DNA of 33,915 nucleotides from Smithella sp. (lineage in GTDB: Bacteria; Desulfobacterota; Syntrophia; Syntrophales; Smithellaceae). Below the pieces are notes generated by a model that saw nothing but the letters and a program-made list of their open reading frames with translations, had not been told where the DNA came from and did no database searches. How positions within the stretch are numbered: position 1 is the first letter of the stretch; every line of letters begins with the position of its first letter. Position numbers and translations under genes: made by a program. Below are positions 15,591 through 24,011 of this stretch, piece after piece. The stretch lies in NCBI GenBank assembly GCA_012510495.1, contig JAAZHX010000157.1, positions 1 to 33,915 on the forward strand. The letters run 5' to 3'.

Positions 15591-16897
15591 ACGCGCCTCC
15601 CGCCATCATGGAATTCCTCACCCTTACCCTGGGCATGGCGCCGGAAGCAGCGGGTAAAAACGCCGCACAGCGTGCCGTCGCTTCCGCCATGCGACACGAA
15701 GGCGTTTCGGATCCGCAGGCGTTTGAAAAGCTGTTTGAGTCTTCTCCCGATGTGCGACAGCGGTTGATTGACGCCGTCGTCGTCGGAGAAACCTGGTTCT
15801 TTCGCGACAGGGGTCCCTTTCTGTGCCTCGCCCGCCACGCTCTGGACCGGCAGAAGACGCACCCGGGAAGCGTTTTAAAGATTCTGTCCGCTCCCTGCGC
15901 CACCGGTGAAGAACCCTACTCCATTGTCATGACGCTCCTGGCCGCCGGACTGCCGCCTTCGTCTTTCACGGTGGACGGGGTGGACGTCAGCGCCCTGGCC
16001 ATCGAGAAGGCCCGCCGCGCCTGCTATTCGAAAAGCGCCTTCCGGGGAAACATCGGGCAGGATATCGCCCGCTTTTTCGAGACAACACCTTCCGGCCGTA
16101 AAGTTGTCGATTCCGTTGTCCGCCGGGTCGCCTTTCATCCCGACAATCTGGCTTTGCCCGGAAGCCTTGCCGGACGAGGCACCTATGCGGTTATTTTTTG
16201 CAGAAACCTGCTCATTTACATGACCCCTGAGGCCCGTCTCCGGGTTTTCGACCGGATCGACCGTCTTCTGCTCCCCGGCGGGCTGCTCTTCACCGGTCAT
16301 ACGGAAACAAATTTCTGGCATCAGCGCGGCTATCAGCCCATCAGGTGGGACAGAGCCTTCGCCCTGGCCAAACCCGCCTCGTTTGCCGCCGCCCATCCGA
16401 ACTCGACCGCAAAGCCGACTTCGCCAAAAAACAGGTCTGATAAAATCTCCGTCCTTCCGGTGGAAGCCGCCGCAAAGAAAAAAATCCCGATCCGTCCGGA
16501 CACCGGTTTACAAAACACTCCCTTTGGAGAACGGCGGCAACCGCAAAACCCCGGAGCGGACGGCGCGGATATCCAAATTCCCCCGGCGCATGCGCAGATT
16601 CAGGAGGCCCGGCGTCTGGCTGACGCAGGCGATACGGCAGGCGCCGCCCGCCTCTGCCGGGAATACACGCGCAAATTCGGACCGGCCGCCGAAACCTGTT
16701 GCCTCATGGGAATTCTCTCCATGTCAAGACAGGACCTGGACGGCGCGGAAGAATGCTTTTTGAAGGCCCTCTACCTTGATCCCAACCACTATGAAAGCCT
16801 GGTTCACATCAGTCTTATCTGCCGGCAGAAAGGGAAGAAAAGCCGGGCGGCGCTTTACCGGGAGCGGGCCGAGCGAAGAGCGGCCGTCAAGGAATGA
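15587..16897 (+). CDS. cheR: CheR methyltransferase with C-terminal TPR segment (WspC-like)
   Basis: The 436-residue protein methylates glutamates of the receptor with S-adenosylmethionine. Residues 1-265 are CheR: VGETWFFRD, LSAPCATGEEPYSIVMTLL (SAM site), VDGVDVSALAIEKAR, IFCRNLLIYM, and GGLLFTGHTE. A Pro/Lys-rich linker follows. Residues 335-430 contain TPR-like helices (AEECFLKALYLDPNHYESLV), as in WspC, where the TPR part binds the complex because the receptor lacks a tether peptide. The 4-base overlap with the upstream cheW indicates coupled expression. A gap of 68 bases follows before the next gene. Confidence 0.94.
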   Translation: MNAPPAIMEFLTLTLGMAPEAAGKNAAQRAVASAMRHEGVSDPQAFEKLFESSPDVRQRLIDAVVVGETWFFRDRGPFLCLARHALDRQKTHPGSVLKILSAPCATGEEPYSIVMTLLAAGLPPSSFTVDGVDVSALAIEKARRACYSKSAFRGNIGQDIARFFETTPSGRKVVDSVVRRVAFHPDNLALPGSLAGRGTYAVIFCRNLLIYMTPEARLRVFDRIDRLLLPGGLLFTGHTETNFWHQRGYQPIRWDRAFALAKPASFAAAHPNSTAKPTSPKNRSDKISVLPVEAAAKKKIPIRPDTGLQNTPFGERRQPQNPGADGADIQIPPAHAQIQEARRLADAGDTAGAARLCREYTRKFGPAAETCCLMGILSMSRQDLDGAEECFLKALYLDPNHYESLVHISLICRQKGKKSRAALYRERAERRAAVKE

Positions 16898-16965
16898 CGC
16901 GAAATCAATCAAAACGCGCCGCAGAATAGCCAGGAAGGAAACAGGAAGAAGGCGGAACAAAAACG

Positions 16966-17628
16966 ATGGCAAACGCAGAAAAATATTGCTGGAAGGAAAA
17001 GGGAATCTACGGCGACGGGACCTGCCCGGACCTGGCGCGCCTGATTCACTGCCGGCGCTGCCCCGTTTATGCGACCGCGGGGAGGCAGCATCTGGACCGG
17101 GATATTCCATCGGCCTATGTGGAGGAACGAACCGCTGTGATGACCCTGCCCAAGGAAATCGCCAGGCGGGGAACAATATCCGCAATGGTTTTCCGCCTGT
17201 GCGGCGAGAAGTTTGCCGTCAAAACCATCTATTTTCAGGAAGCGGCGGAACCGTCTCCGATCCACACGCTGCCGCTGAAGGTCAACCGGGTCTTCCGCGG
17301 AATCGCCAATATCAACGGGGAACTCCTCCTGTGCCTGTCCATCGCGGATCTTCTGGATCTGACCTCCGGGGAGCAGGACCACGCGCCCCCGGTCGTCTAT
17401 GAGCGGATGCTGGTGGTTGGACGGGAAGGACAGCGCTTCGTGTTTCCCGTCCAACAGATTCTGGGAGTCCATCGAATTGCCCCGGAGGATCTCGCAGAAG
17501 TTCCCGCCACCATCTCGCGCAGCGCGAAAGCTTTGACCCGTGGCATTTTCCTGCTCAATGACCGCCCGGTCGGGCTTTTGGATGAAGAGCGGCTCTTCCC
17601 CGCCATGACAAGGAGTCTGAATCCATGA
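16966..17628 (+). CDS. cheW: CheW-type coupling protein with N-terminal cysteine motif (WspD-like)
   Basis: Residues 60-220 form a CheW domain (ISAMVFRLCGEKFAVKTIYF, RVFRGIANINGELLLCLSIA, LGVHRI). The N-terminal 50 residues contain four cysteines at 8, 20, 29 and 32 (YCWKEKGIYGDGTCPDL and IHCRRCPVY), which could bind a metal. WspD of Pseudomonas carries the same opening (CWN..G..GD.SCP......C..C.V), as I recall it, which supports orthology. The gene ends in an ATGA overlap with cheA. What the cysteines do is not known to me; a redox or structural zinc role is an inference. Confidence 0.9.
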   Translation: MANAEKYCWKEKGIYGDGTCPDLARLIHCRRCPVYATAGRQHLDRDIPSAYVEERTAVMTLPKEIARRGTISAMVFRLCGEKFAVKTIYFQEAAEPSPIHTLPLKVNRVFRGIANINGELLLCLSIADLLDLTSGEQDHAPPVVYERMLVVGREGQRFVFPVQQILGVHRIAPEDLAEVPATISRSAKALTRGIFLLNDRPVGLLDEERLFPAMTRSLNP

Positions 17629-19988
17629 CCACGGACACAGCCCCCATCGATCCCCTGATGCTCGATCTGTTCCGCGTGGAGCTGGAGAACAACACCCGTA
17701 TGCTGGAGACGGGTCTGGTCACGGCGGAGCGCGACCAAACGCCGGAACGCATCGAGCCGCTGATGCGGGCCGCCCATTCCATCAAGGGGGCCGCCCGGAT
17801 TGTGGGATTGAACACGGCCGTCACCCTGGCTCACGCCATGGAGGATGTTCTGTCGGCGGCACAAACCGGAAAGCGGCCGCTGACCTCAGCGGCGGTTGAC
17901 CGGCTGCTCAAGGGGAATGATTTTTTTGCCTCACTTTCCCGCCTGGACATTCAAAACCTGCCCGCCGCTCTGGAGCGGGGAACCCATGAAATTTCACTTC
18001 TGGCGGGCGAGTTGAAAAACTTTCTCTCATCGCTCGGGGAGACTGCGCCTCCTCCGGCCGCGGCCGCTTCTGCGGAAGAACAGGCAGCCGGGGCCCCGGA
18101 GACGCAAGACACAGACACCTCGCCGGCCCCGCGCCCAAAAGAGCCGGAATCTCAAAAGCCGCCCCAGGCGGCCGTTCTGGAAAACGTCTGCCCGGTGCCG
18201 CAAACCACGCCGCCGGCCATCCGTTCCCGCCGCACGCCGGATCAGAGAGATAAAGGCCTGGTGCGCGTCCGGTCCGAAAACATGAACCGCCTGATGGCTC
18301 TGGCGGGCGAATGCCTGGTGCAGGCCCAGTCCGTCAAAACCGTCTATCAAAGTCTCCTGGGTCTCAAAAAGGAGATCTTCGAAATCGAAAAATCCCTGCG
18401 CGAATTCCTGGAGCGGCAGGAGGCCGGCGAGCCCGACGAAGGAAAGGAAGACCTTCAGCAGACGCTGTCCGGCGCGATCGCGGCCCAGCAGACCGTTTTC
18501 CGGGAAACTGTCCGGTTCGAGCGTTTTTCACGCCGTCTGGAACATCTGGCGCATCGCCTTTACAACGAAGTCATCAGCAGCCGCATGGTGCCTTTCTCGG
18601 ACGGCCTCCACGGCTTTCCCCGCCTGGTCAGAGACCTGGCCCGGGAAACGGGAAAGCAGATCCGCCTTGAAATTGCCGGCGCCGCCACGCCCGTGGACCG
18701 GGATATTCTGGAGCGGCTGGAGGCGCCCCTGTCCCATTTGATCCGCAACGCCATCGATCACGGCATGGAAACTCCCGGAGAACGAAAAGCGGCGGGCAAA
18801 CCTGCCGAAGGCACCCTCATCCTGGAAGCGCGCCACGTCGCGGGAATGCTGAACATTTCACTCACCGACGACGGCCGGGGAATCAATCCCGAAGATGTAA
18901 GAAACAAGGTGGTTGAAAAAGGATATATCTCTCCGGACATGGCGGGAAGCTTAAGCCGCGCGGAGCTTTTCGAGTTTCTGTTTCTGCCGGGGTTTTCCAC
19001 TGCCCGGAAGGTGACGGAAATCTCCGGACGCGGGGTCGGTCTGGATGTCGTTTTCAATATGGCTCATGAAGTGGGCGGAACCGCGCGCGTGGATGCCGAC
19101 ACCGGCCTGGGCGCCCGCTTTCACCTGCTGCTGCCGCTGACGCTTTCAGTACTCAGAACCCTGCTTTTATCGATTGCCGGCGAAGCGTATGCCCTGCCCC
19201 TTTCCCGGATCGACCGGGTTTTGTCCCTGACGCCCGCCGACATCCGGGAAATCGAAGACCGTCCCTACTGCACTTTGGATGGGGAACATGTGGGCATTCT
19301 CGACGCGCGCCAGCTTTTCGGACTGCCGCAGGACTCCACTTTTCCTGCGGGATTTTCCGTCGTCATCATCAGCGACCGGTTGAACCGCTACGGGCTGGCA
19401 GTTGACCGCGTGATCGGCGAGGAAAATCTTGTCGTCCGGCCGCTGGACAGCCGCCCGGGAAAAATTCCCAATATCAGCGCCGGCGCCATTCTGGACGACG
19501 GTTCGCCGGTGGTTATTTTTGATGTGGATGATCTGGTCCGTTCCATTCATCAGTTGCTGACCACCGGCAAGCTTCAGAAAATCGGCCGGGAACGGGAGGC
19601 CCTGAAAACGGGCAAAAAGCGCGTTTTGGTGGTTGACGATTCCCTGACAGTGCGCGAAGTGGAGCGCAGGCTTCTGGAAAACGCCGGATATGAAGTCGCC
19701 ACCGCCATTGACGGCGCGGACGGCTGGAACAAGCTGACATCGCACTCCTTTGATCTGCTCGTTTCCGACGTGGACATGCCGCGCATGAACGGCATCGAAC
19801 TTATCCGGGCCGTCAAAGCCGATCCGCAGCTCCGCGACACACCGGTGATGATTGTTTCCTACAAAGACCGGGAGGAGGACCGGCTGCGGGGCCTCGAAGC
19901 CGGCGCCAACTACTACCTGACCAAGAGCAGCTTCCATGACGAAAGTCTGCTCGATGCCGTCCGCGACCTGATCGGAGAACCCGAATGA
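17625..19988 (+). CDS. cheA: CheA-type hybrid histidine kinase with receiver domain (WspE-like)
   Basis: The kinase has 787 residues. An HPt domain comes first (LMRAAHSIKGAARIVGL, phosphorylated His 51), then an Ala/Pro-rich linker, dimerisation helices (VRVRSENMNRLMALAGECLV), an ATPase domain (SHLIRNAIDHGMETPGERKA, LTDDGRGINPED, ISGRGVGLDVVFN), a CheW-like domain (SIAGEAYALPLSRIDRVL), and a C-terminal receiver (RVLVVDDSLTVREVE, DLLVSDVDMPRMNGIEL, Asp near 715). CheA-REC hybrids are characteristic of the alternative-function systems such as Wsp (WspE). The receiver may act as a phosphate sink or in self-adaptation. It overlaps both neighbours by four bases, so the proteins are probably made in fixed ratios. 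Confidence 0.95.
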   Translation: MTTDTAPIDPLMLDLFRVELENNTRMLETGLVTAERDQTPERIEPLMRAAHSIKGAARIVGLNTAVTLAHAMEDVLSAAQTGKRPLTSAAVDRLLKGNDFFASLSRLDIQNLPAALERGTHEISLLAGELKNFLSSLGETAPPPAAAASAEEQAAGAPETQDTDTSPAPRPKEPESQKPPQAAVLENVCPVPQTTPPAIRSRRTPDQRDKGLVRVRSENMNRLMALAGECLVQAQSVKTVYQSLLGLKKEIFEIEKSLREFLERQEAGEPDEGKEDLQQTLSGAIAAQQTVFRETVRFERFSRRLEHLAHRLYNEVISSRMVPFSDGLHGFPRLVRDLARETGKQIRLEIAGAATPVDRDILERLEAPLSHLIRNAIDHGMETPGERKAAGKPAEGTLILEARHVAGMLNISLTDDGRGINPEDVRNKVVEKGYISPDMAGSLSRAELFEFLFLPGFSTARKVTEISGRGVGLDVVFNMAHEVGGTARVDADTGLGARFHLLLPLTLSVLRTLLLSIAGEAYALPLSRIDRVLSLTPADIREIEDRPYCTLDGEHVGILDARQLFGLPQDSTFPAGFSVVIISDRLNRYGLAVDRVIGEENLVVRPLDSRPGKIPNISAGAILDDGSPVVIFDVDDLVRSIHQLLTTGKLQKIGREREALKTGKKRVLVVDDSLTVREVERRLLENAGYEVATAIDGADGWNKLTSHSFDLLVSDVDMPRMNGIELIRAVKADPQLRDTPVMIVSYKDREEDRLRGLEAGANYYLTKSSFHDESLLDAVRDLIGEPE

Positions 19989-21022
19989 CGCTCAAAATCG
20001 CCATCGCGCATCACGACGAAAACGCCCTGGAAATTCTGCGGCAGATCATTGCCCCGATTGCCGGCTGCTCGGTCATCTGGGCCACAGACCGCGGAAGCGA
20101 TGTCATCCGGCAATGCCGTCGCGGTTTGCCGGATATCCTGCTGGTCGATCTTGCGCTTACCGACGTCAACGGCGCGCGGCTGATCTGCGACGTAATGAAA
20201 GAAACCCCCTGCGCCATCCTGCTGCTGTCCAACGCGAAAGAACGGCAGGCGGGAAAAGTGTTCGAGGCCATGGGATGCGGGGCGCTGGACGTCATTTCCA
20301 CGCCCGTGCTTCACTCCAACGGGTTTCTGGAAGGGACGGACACCCTGCTTAAAAAAATCGACACGATGGCCAGACTTCTGGGAAACACGTCCCGGACGGC
20401 AAAACCGGCCGCGCCCGTCCGTCAGACTAAAAATGAGCCGCTCCCGCCCCTCGTCGCCATCGGCTCTTCGACGGGAGGCCCCCGGGCCCTGGCCACAATC
20501 CTCGCCGGCTTGCCCCGGGAATTTCCCGCTGCCATCATCATCTGCCAGCACGTCGATCTGCAGTTCGCCTACGGCCTTGCCTCCTGGTTGAACTCTCAAA
20601 CGCAGATTGCCGTAACCATTGCCCGGGAGGGCATGCGGCCCCGGCCCGGCGTCGCTCTGGTGGCCCAAACCAATGATCACCTCGTCCTTGGACCGGACGG
20701 CGCGCTTCATTACACCCAGCACCCCCGGAACTATCCCTATCGCCCGTCCGTCAACGCGCTTTTTGAAAGCCTCCTGCAATACTGGCCGCAAAATGATGCG
20801 GCGGTCCTCCTCACCGGCATGGGGCGGGACGGCGGGGAAGGACTGGCGGCTCTGTTCAAAGCCGGCTGGCACACGATCGTTCAGGATGAAAAAACCTCCG
20901 TTGTCTATGGCATGCCGGCGGCGGCCGTGGAACTCGGCGGCGCTTCGGAAATCCTGCCGCTGGACAAAATCGCCGGCGCCATTGCCAAAAACATTGCCAA
21001 TCGCAAAGGAAGTTCCTCATGA
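19985..21022 (+). CDS. cheB: CheB methylesterase, WspF-like
   Basis: The protein has 345 residues. Residues 1-125 are a receiver-like domain: the phospho-acceptor Asp is present (ILLVDLALTDVNG), but the usual acidic pair reads HH (IAIAHHDENAL) and the conserved Lys is replaced (GALDVISTP). The segment FEAMGCGALDVISTP matches the WspF type. Residues 150-340 are the methylesterase domain with the catalytic triad Ser near 162 (GSSTGGPRAL), His near 189 (CQHVD) and Asp near 282 (GMGRDGGEG). It removes receptor methyl groups; loss of WspF locks the Wsp system on. It overlaps both cheA and the response-regulator gene by four bases. Confidence 0.94.
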   Translation: MTLKIAIAHHDENALEILRQIIAPIAGCSVIWATDRGSDVIRQCRRGLPDILLVDLALTDVNGARLICDVMKETPCAILLLSNAKERQAGKVFEAMGCGALDVISTPVLHSNGFLEGTDTLLKKIDTMARLLGNTSRTAKPAAPVRQTKNEPLPPLVAIGSSTGGPRALATILAGLPREFPAAIIICQHVDLQFAYGLASWLNSQTQIAVTIAREGMRPRPGVALVAQTNDHLVLGPDGALHYTQHPRNYPYRPSVNALFESLLQYWPQNDAAVLLTGMGRDGGEGLAALFKAGWHTIVQDEKTSVVYGMPAAAVELGGASEILPLDKIAGAIAKNIANRKGSSS

Positions 21023-22242
21023 CCGAAAAAGAAAATACAAACCCCGCGCCGTCAGGCAGCCACGACCCCGTGTCCACGCTGACGGCCCATAAGATAAAGG
21101 TTCTGCTCATCGACGATCAGGCGATTGTCGGCGCGGCCGTAAAAAAAATGCTCGAGACGGAAACGGACATTGTTTTTCAGTTCTGCCAGGACCCCACGCA
21201 GGCCATCCCGACCGCCGCCGCCTTTCAGCCGACCGTGATCCTTCAGGACCTGATCATGCCGGAGATCGACGGTCTGACGCTGGTGAAATTTTTCCGCGCT
21301 CACCCCCGGCTCAGGGACGTGCCCCTGATCGTTTTATCCTCCAAAGAAGAAGCGGTAACGAAGGCGGACGCCTTCGCGCTGGGGGCCAACGATTACCTGG
21401 TGAAGCTTCCCGACCGCATCGAGCTTGTCGCCCGGATCCGCTACCATTCCCGGGGCTACATCAACCTGCTGCAGCGAAACGAAGCCTATGCCGCTCTGCT
21501 CGCCAGCCGGCAGGCTCTGGCCGCGGAGTTGGCCCAGGCGGCCGATTACGTGGTGTCGCTCATGCCGCCTCCCCTTTCCGATCCTGCCGTCACGACGGCC
21601 TGGCGCTTTTTCCCCAGCGCCCAACTGGGCGGCGACAGCTTCGGCTACCACTGGCTCGATGAAAACACGTTTGCCGTTTATCTGCTGGACGTCTGCGGGC
21701 ACGGAGTCGGCTCGGCGCTGCTTTCCGTCTCCGCCTTCAACGCCATTCGCTCCCGGACGCTGCCCGACACGGATTTCCATTCCCCGGACCGTGTGCTGGC
21801 GGCGCTCAACAACGCGTTTCAGATGGAGCGCCACAACAACCTTTATTTCACCATCTGGTACGGCGTTTTCGACCGCCGGAGTCGGGAGCTTCGCTTTGCC
21901 AGCGGCGGCCACCCCCCGGCTTTTCTCATTTCCAAAGAGGGGACCCTGGCCAAACTCATGACAAACAACCTGTTCATCGGCGGTCTCCCGGAAAGCGCCT
22001 ACCATGGAAGCTCCGTCACCGTGCCGTCCGGCGCGAATCTTTACGTCTTTTCCGACGGCGTTTACGAAGTGGATCCCCCCGAAGGCGACATGTGGACGCT
22101 GGATGAACTGGGGGAGTATCTGCTGCGGCATCCGCTGGAAACCGGCAAAGATATTGACGCCCTGTACCGGAAGATGCAGGACTACCACGGCCAAAAAATC
22201 CTGGAAGATGACTTTTCCATGCTGGTCGTTCATTTCACATAG
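21019..22242 (+). CDS. Response regulator with PP2C/SpoIIE-type phosphatase output (in the WspR position)
   Basis: The protein has 407 residues. The receiver (residues 25-145) has LLIDDQAIVG, FQFCQDPTQAI, PTVILQDLIMPEIDGLTLV (Asp 77), GANDYLVKLPD (Lys 129) and IELVARIRYHSRGY, which follow WspR of Pseudomonas closely. A coiled linker (LLQRNEAYAALLASRQALAA) follows. In place of GGDEF the rest is a PP2C/RsbU-like serine phosphatase: GGDSFGY (204-210), LLDVCGHGVGSALLS, FASGGHPPAF, SDGVYE and LEDDFSMLVV give all the metal-binding Asp positions. Such outputs normally dephosphorylate STAS anti-anti-sigma factors; none is encoded nearby. Its start overlaps cheB (ATGA), so it is the last gene of the operon. 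The identification of both domains is firm; the target is unknown. Confidence 0.94.
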   Translation: MTEKENTNPAPSGSHDPVSTLTAHKIKVLLIDDQAIVGAAVKKMLETETDIVFQFCQDPTQAIPTAAAFQPTVILQDLIMPEIDGLTLVKFFRAHPRLRDVPLIVLSSKEEAVTKADAFALGANDYLVKLPDRIELVARIRYHSRGYINLLQRNEAYAALLASRQALAAELAQAADYVVSLMPPPLSDPAVTTAWRFFPSAQLGGDSFGYHWLDENTFAVYLLDVCGHGVGSALLSVSAFNAIRSRTLPDTDFHSPDRVLAALNNAFQMERHNNLYFTIWYGVFDRRSRELRFASGGHPPAFLISKEGTLAKLMTNNLFIGGLPESAYHGSSVTVPSGANLYVFSDGVYEVDPPEGDMWTLDELGEYLLRHPLETGKDIDALYRKMQDYHGQKILEDDFSMLVVHFT

Positions 22243-22368
22243 GACGCGGAACAACAAAAGAGGACCGGGCAGCGGACCATCCCGGAACCGGCGTTGGCGG
22301 CGGGAGCTTTTACCGGAATAAGGGAAAAAGAGCTTTCTCACGCTGCGCGGCCGGTATTCCGCTCTGAG

Positions 22369-23556
22369 CTATTTGAGGAGCAGAAAGAAGAGTTCGCCTT
22401 TTTCCTTGAGACTGCCGGCCGTGGCCCGGGCTTCGGGGCCGAACCCGCAGAACAGATCGACGCGGCCCGGACCTCGGATGGCGGATCCCTTATCCTGGTT
22501 CAGGACAAAGCGCGAAAATTCGACGCGCCGGATAACCCGATAATCCTCGTCCAGAACCGGTTTTCGCAAACGGATAAACGCCGGCGCGCCTTGCGGGAAA
22601 TACGCCGGATCCGTGGCAATCGACCGGTGAGGCGTCACCGGTTGTCCCAGCGAACCAACCGGTTCGCCGTCCACGAAACGAAAGAAAATGTAGCGTTCGT
22701 TGCGACTGAGAATTTCGTAGATTTCTTCTTCGCTTTTGCCTTTAAGCCAGGCTTTGAAGCCCTGGTACGAGGCGTCGCCCGGGGCGATTTTGTTTTCGTT
22801 GAGCAGGGCCTGCGTCACGGAGCGAAACGGCCTGCCGTTGCTCTGGGCGTAGCTGACGGTCAGCACCGTGCCATCTTCCAGCCGTATTTTTCCCGATCCC
22901 TGGGTGTGCAGGGAATTCAGCTCGACGGGGTCGGACACCCAGATCAACTCCAGCCCCATGCCCTGCAATACGCCGTCCACATCGATTTCCCGGCGCGAGT
23001 GATAGGGAACCAGCCGGCCGTTCTCCCGGCGGCTGATTCTGGTTTCATGTTTGGAAATCTTTTCCGTAACGATGTCCGGCGGCGGGCGGTAGAGCGGATA
23101 TTTACACCTCTGGGTCCGCGTCAGAGAACCTTCCAGAAGCGGCTCGTAGTAGCCGGTAAACAGGACGAAGCCGTCCCCGCTTTCTCCCGCAGCGCGCAGG
23201 AGAAGAAATTCTTCCGCAATCCGCCTGTTCTTCTCCGTAACAGGGATATCGGACGCCAGAATTTCGCGGAAAGCGATCAGCGTTTCCTTCATCCGCGCCG
23301 CGGTCACCAAACGATCCATAAGCCGGAAAACCTGATTTCTTCCCGAGCCGTCATAATAGCGCAGGCTGCGGTCAACGGCCAGAAGAAGGGATTCGGCATC
23401 CAGGTCATCGACAAAGTCCAGGCGTTCCGCGTCCACCGCCACCAGCGCCTCTTCAGGCGGGGGCGCTTCCGGCCTGAACGCTTCCTTTTTTGCACAGCCG
23501 GCCGCCAGGACCATGACCGTCAGCGAGATAAGAAAATAGATTTTCCAATGTTTCAT
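22369..23556 (-). CDS. mltA: Membrane-bound lytic murein transglycosylase A
   Basis: This 395-residue lipoprotein has a signal peptide and the lipobox VLAAGC (Cys near 21). Signatures of the MltA/3D family are FTGYYEPLLEGSL, YPLYRPP, LELIWVSDPVELNSLHTQGS, SYAQSNGRPFRS and the C-terminal catalytic stretch NQDKGSAIRGPGRVDLFCG with the Asp residues expected. The enzyme cleaves peptidoglycan between MurNAc and GlcNAc, forming the anhydro end, at the outer-membrane inner face. ATG 23556 overlaps the preceding gene's stop by four bases (ATGA). It converges with the chemosensory operon; I saw no clear terminator in the 126-base gap. Confidence 0.94.
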   Translation of the reverse strand: MKHWKIYFLISLTVMVLAAGCAKKEAFRPEAPPPEEALVAVDAERLDFVDDLDAESLLLAVDRSLRYYDGSGRNQVFRLMDRLVTAARMKETLIAFREILASDIPVTEKNRRIAEEFLLLRAAGESGDGFVLFTGYYEPLLEGSLTRTQRCKYPLYRPPPDIVTEKISKHETRISRRENGRLVPYHSRREIDVDGVLQGMGLELIWVSDPVELNSLHTQGSGKIRLEDGTVLTVSYAQSNGRPFRSVTQALLNENKIAPGDASYQGFKAWLKGKSEEEIYEILSRNERYIFFRFVDGEPVGSLGQPVTPHRSIATDPAYFPQGAPAFIRLRKPVLDEDYRVIRRVEFSRFVLNQDKGSAIRGPGRVDLFCGFGPEARATAGSLKEKGELFFLLLK

Positions 23557-24011
23557 AATTCGATAATCATTGCCGTTTCATCGCAGTAGTCGGGATATTT
23601 GGGGCAGCGGAAACAGTCCGACCAGATCTTCTCCGGCAAAATGGAGCGGTCCACTTCCTGGAAGCCCATTTTGGCAAAGAATTCTTTCTTATACGTCAGG
23701 GTAAAGATGCGGAACAGCTCCAGGGTGATGGCGTCGGAAATACAAAATTCGACCAGCTTCCGGCCGACGCCCTTTCTCCGGAAGGCATCCTCCACATACA
23801 GGGAACGGATTTCCGCCAGATTTTCCCAGATAATATTCATCGCGCAGATTCCCACAATTTTCTGCCCGGCTTCATCGAAAAACACGATGAAGTCCCGGAC
23901 GGAATTATAGATATCCTTCAGGGAGCGGGGCAGCATCTCTCCTTTCGCCGCCGACAAATTGATCAGCCGGTGAATGGTTCTGACGTCACTGATGCGCGCT
24001 TTTCTTAGCAT
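23553..24011 (-). CDS. GNAT acetyltransferase, probable short N-acetylglutamate synthase (ArgA-type)
   Basis: This 152-residue GNAT domain protein starts LRKARISDVRTIHRLINLSA, with IRSLYVEDAFRRKGVGRKLV as the acetyl-CoA loop, IFTLTYKKEFFAKMGFQEVD, and a cysteine-bearing tail DCFRCPKYPDYCDETAM. Stand-alone GNAT domains with this tail are usually annotated as N-acetylglutamate synthase, the first step of arginine synthesis, in Deltaproteobacteria. ATG 24011 has an excellent AAGGAG site five bases earlier; the 17 codons before it in the open frame lie inside recN. It overlaps recN by 26 bases and mltA by four. The fold is certain; the substrate is inferred. Confidence 0.82.
   Translation of the reverse strand: MLRKARISDVRTIHRLINLSAAKGEMLPRSLKDIYNSVRDFIVFFDEAGQKIVGICAMNIIWENLAEIRSLYVEDAFRRKGVGRKLVEFCISDAITLELFRIFTLTYKKEFFAKMGFQEVDRSILPEKIWSDCFRCPKYPDYCDETAMIIEL

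Noticed and set aside
12913-22242. Flagellar chemotaxis operon
   Set aside because: No cheY, flagellar or motor gene is present. The CheR-TPR, CheA-REC, two CheW-like proteins and WspA-type tip fit the alternative-function (Wsp) class.
19913-22341. Minus-strand open frames opposite cheB and the response regulator
   Set aside because: They are shadows of two overlapping genes with full catalytic motifs.
22294-23589. Plus-strand open frame of 431 codons opposite mltA
   Set aside because: mltA has a lipobox and all family motifs on the other strand. The antisense product is low-complexity and rich in Arg and Gln.
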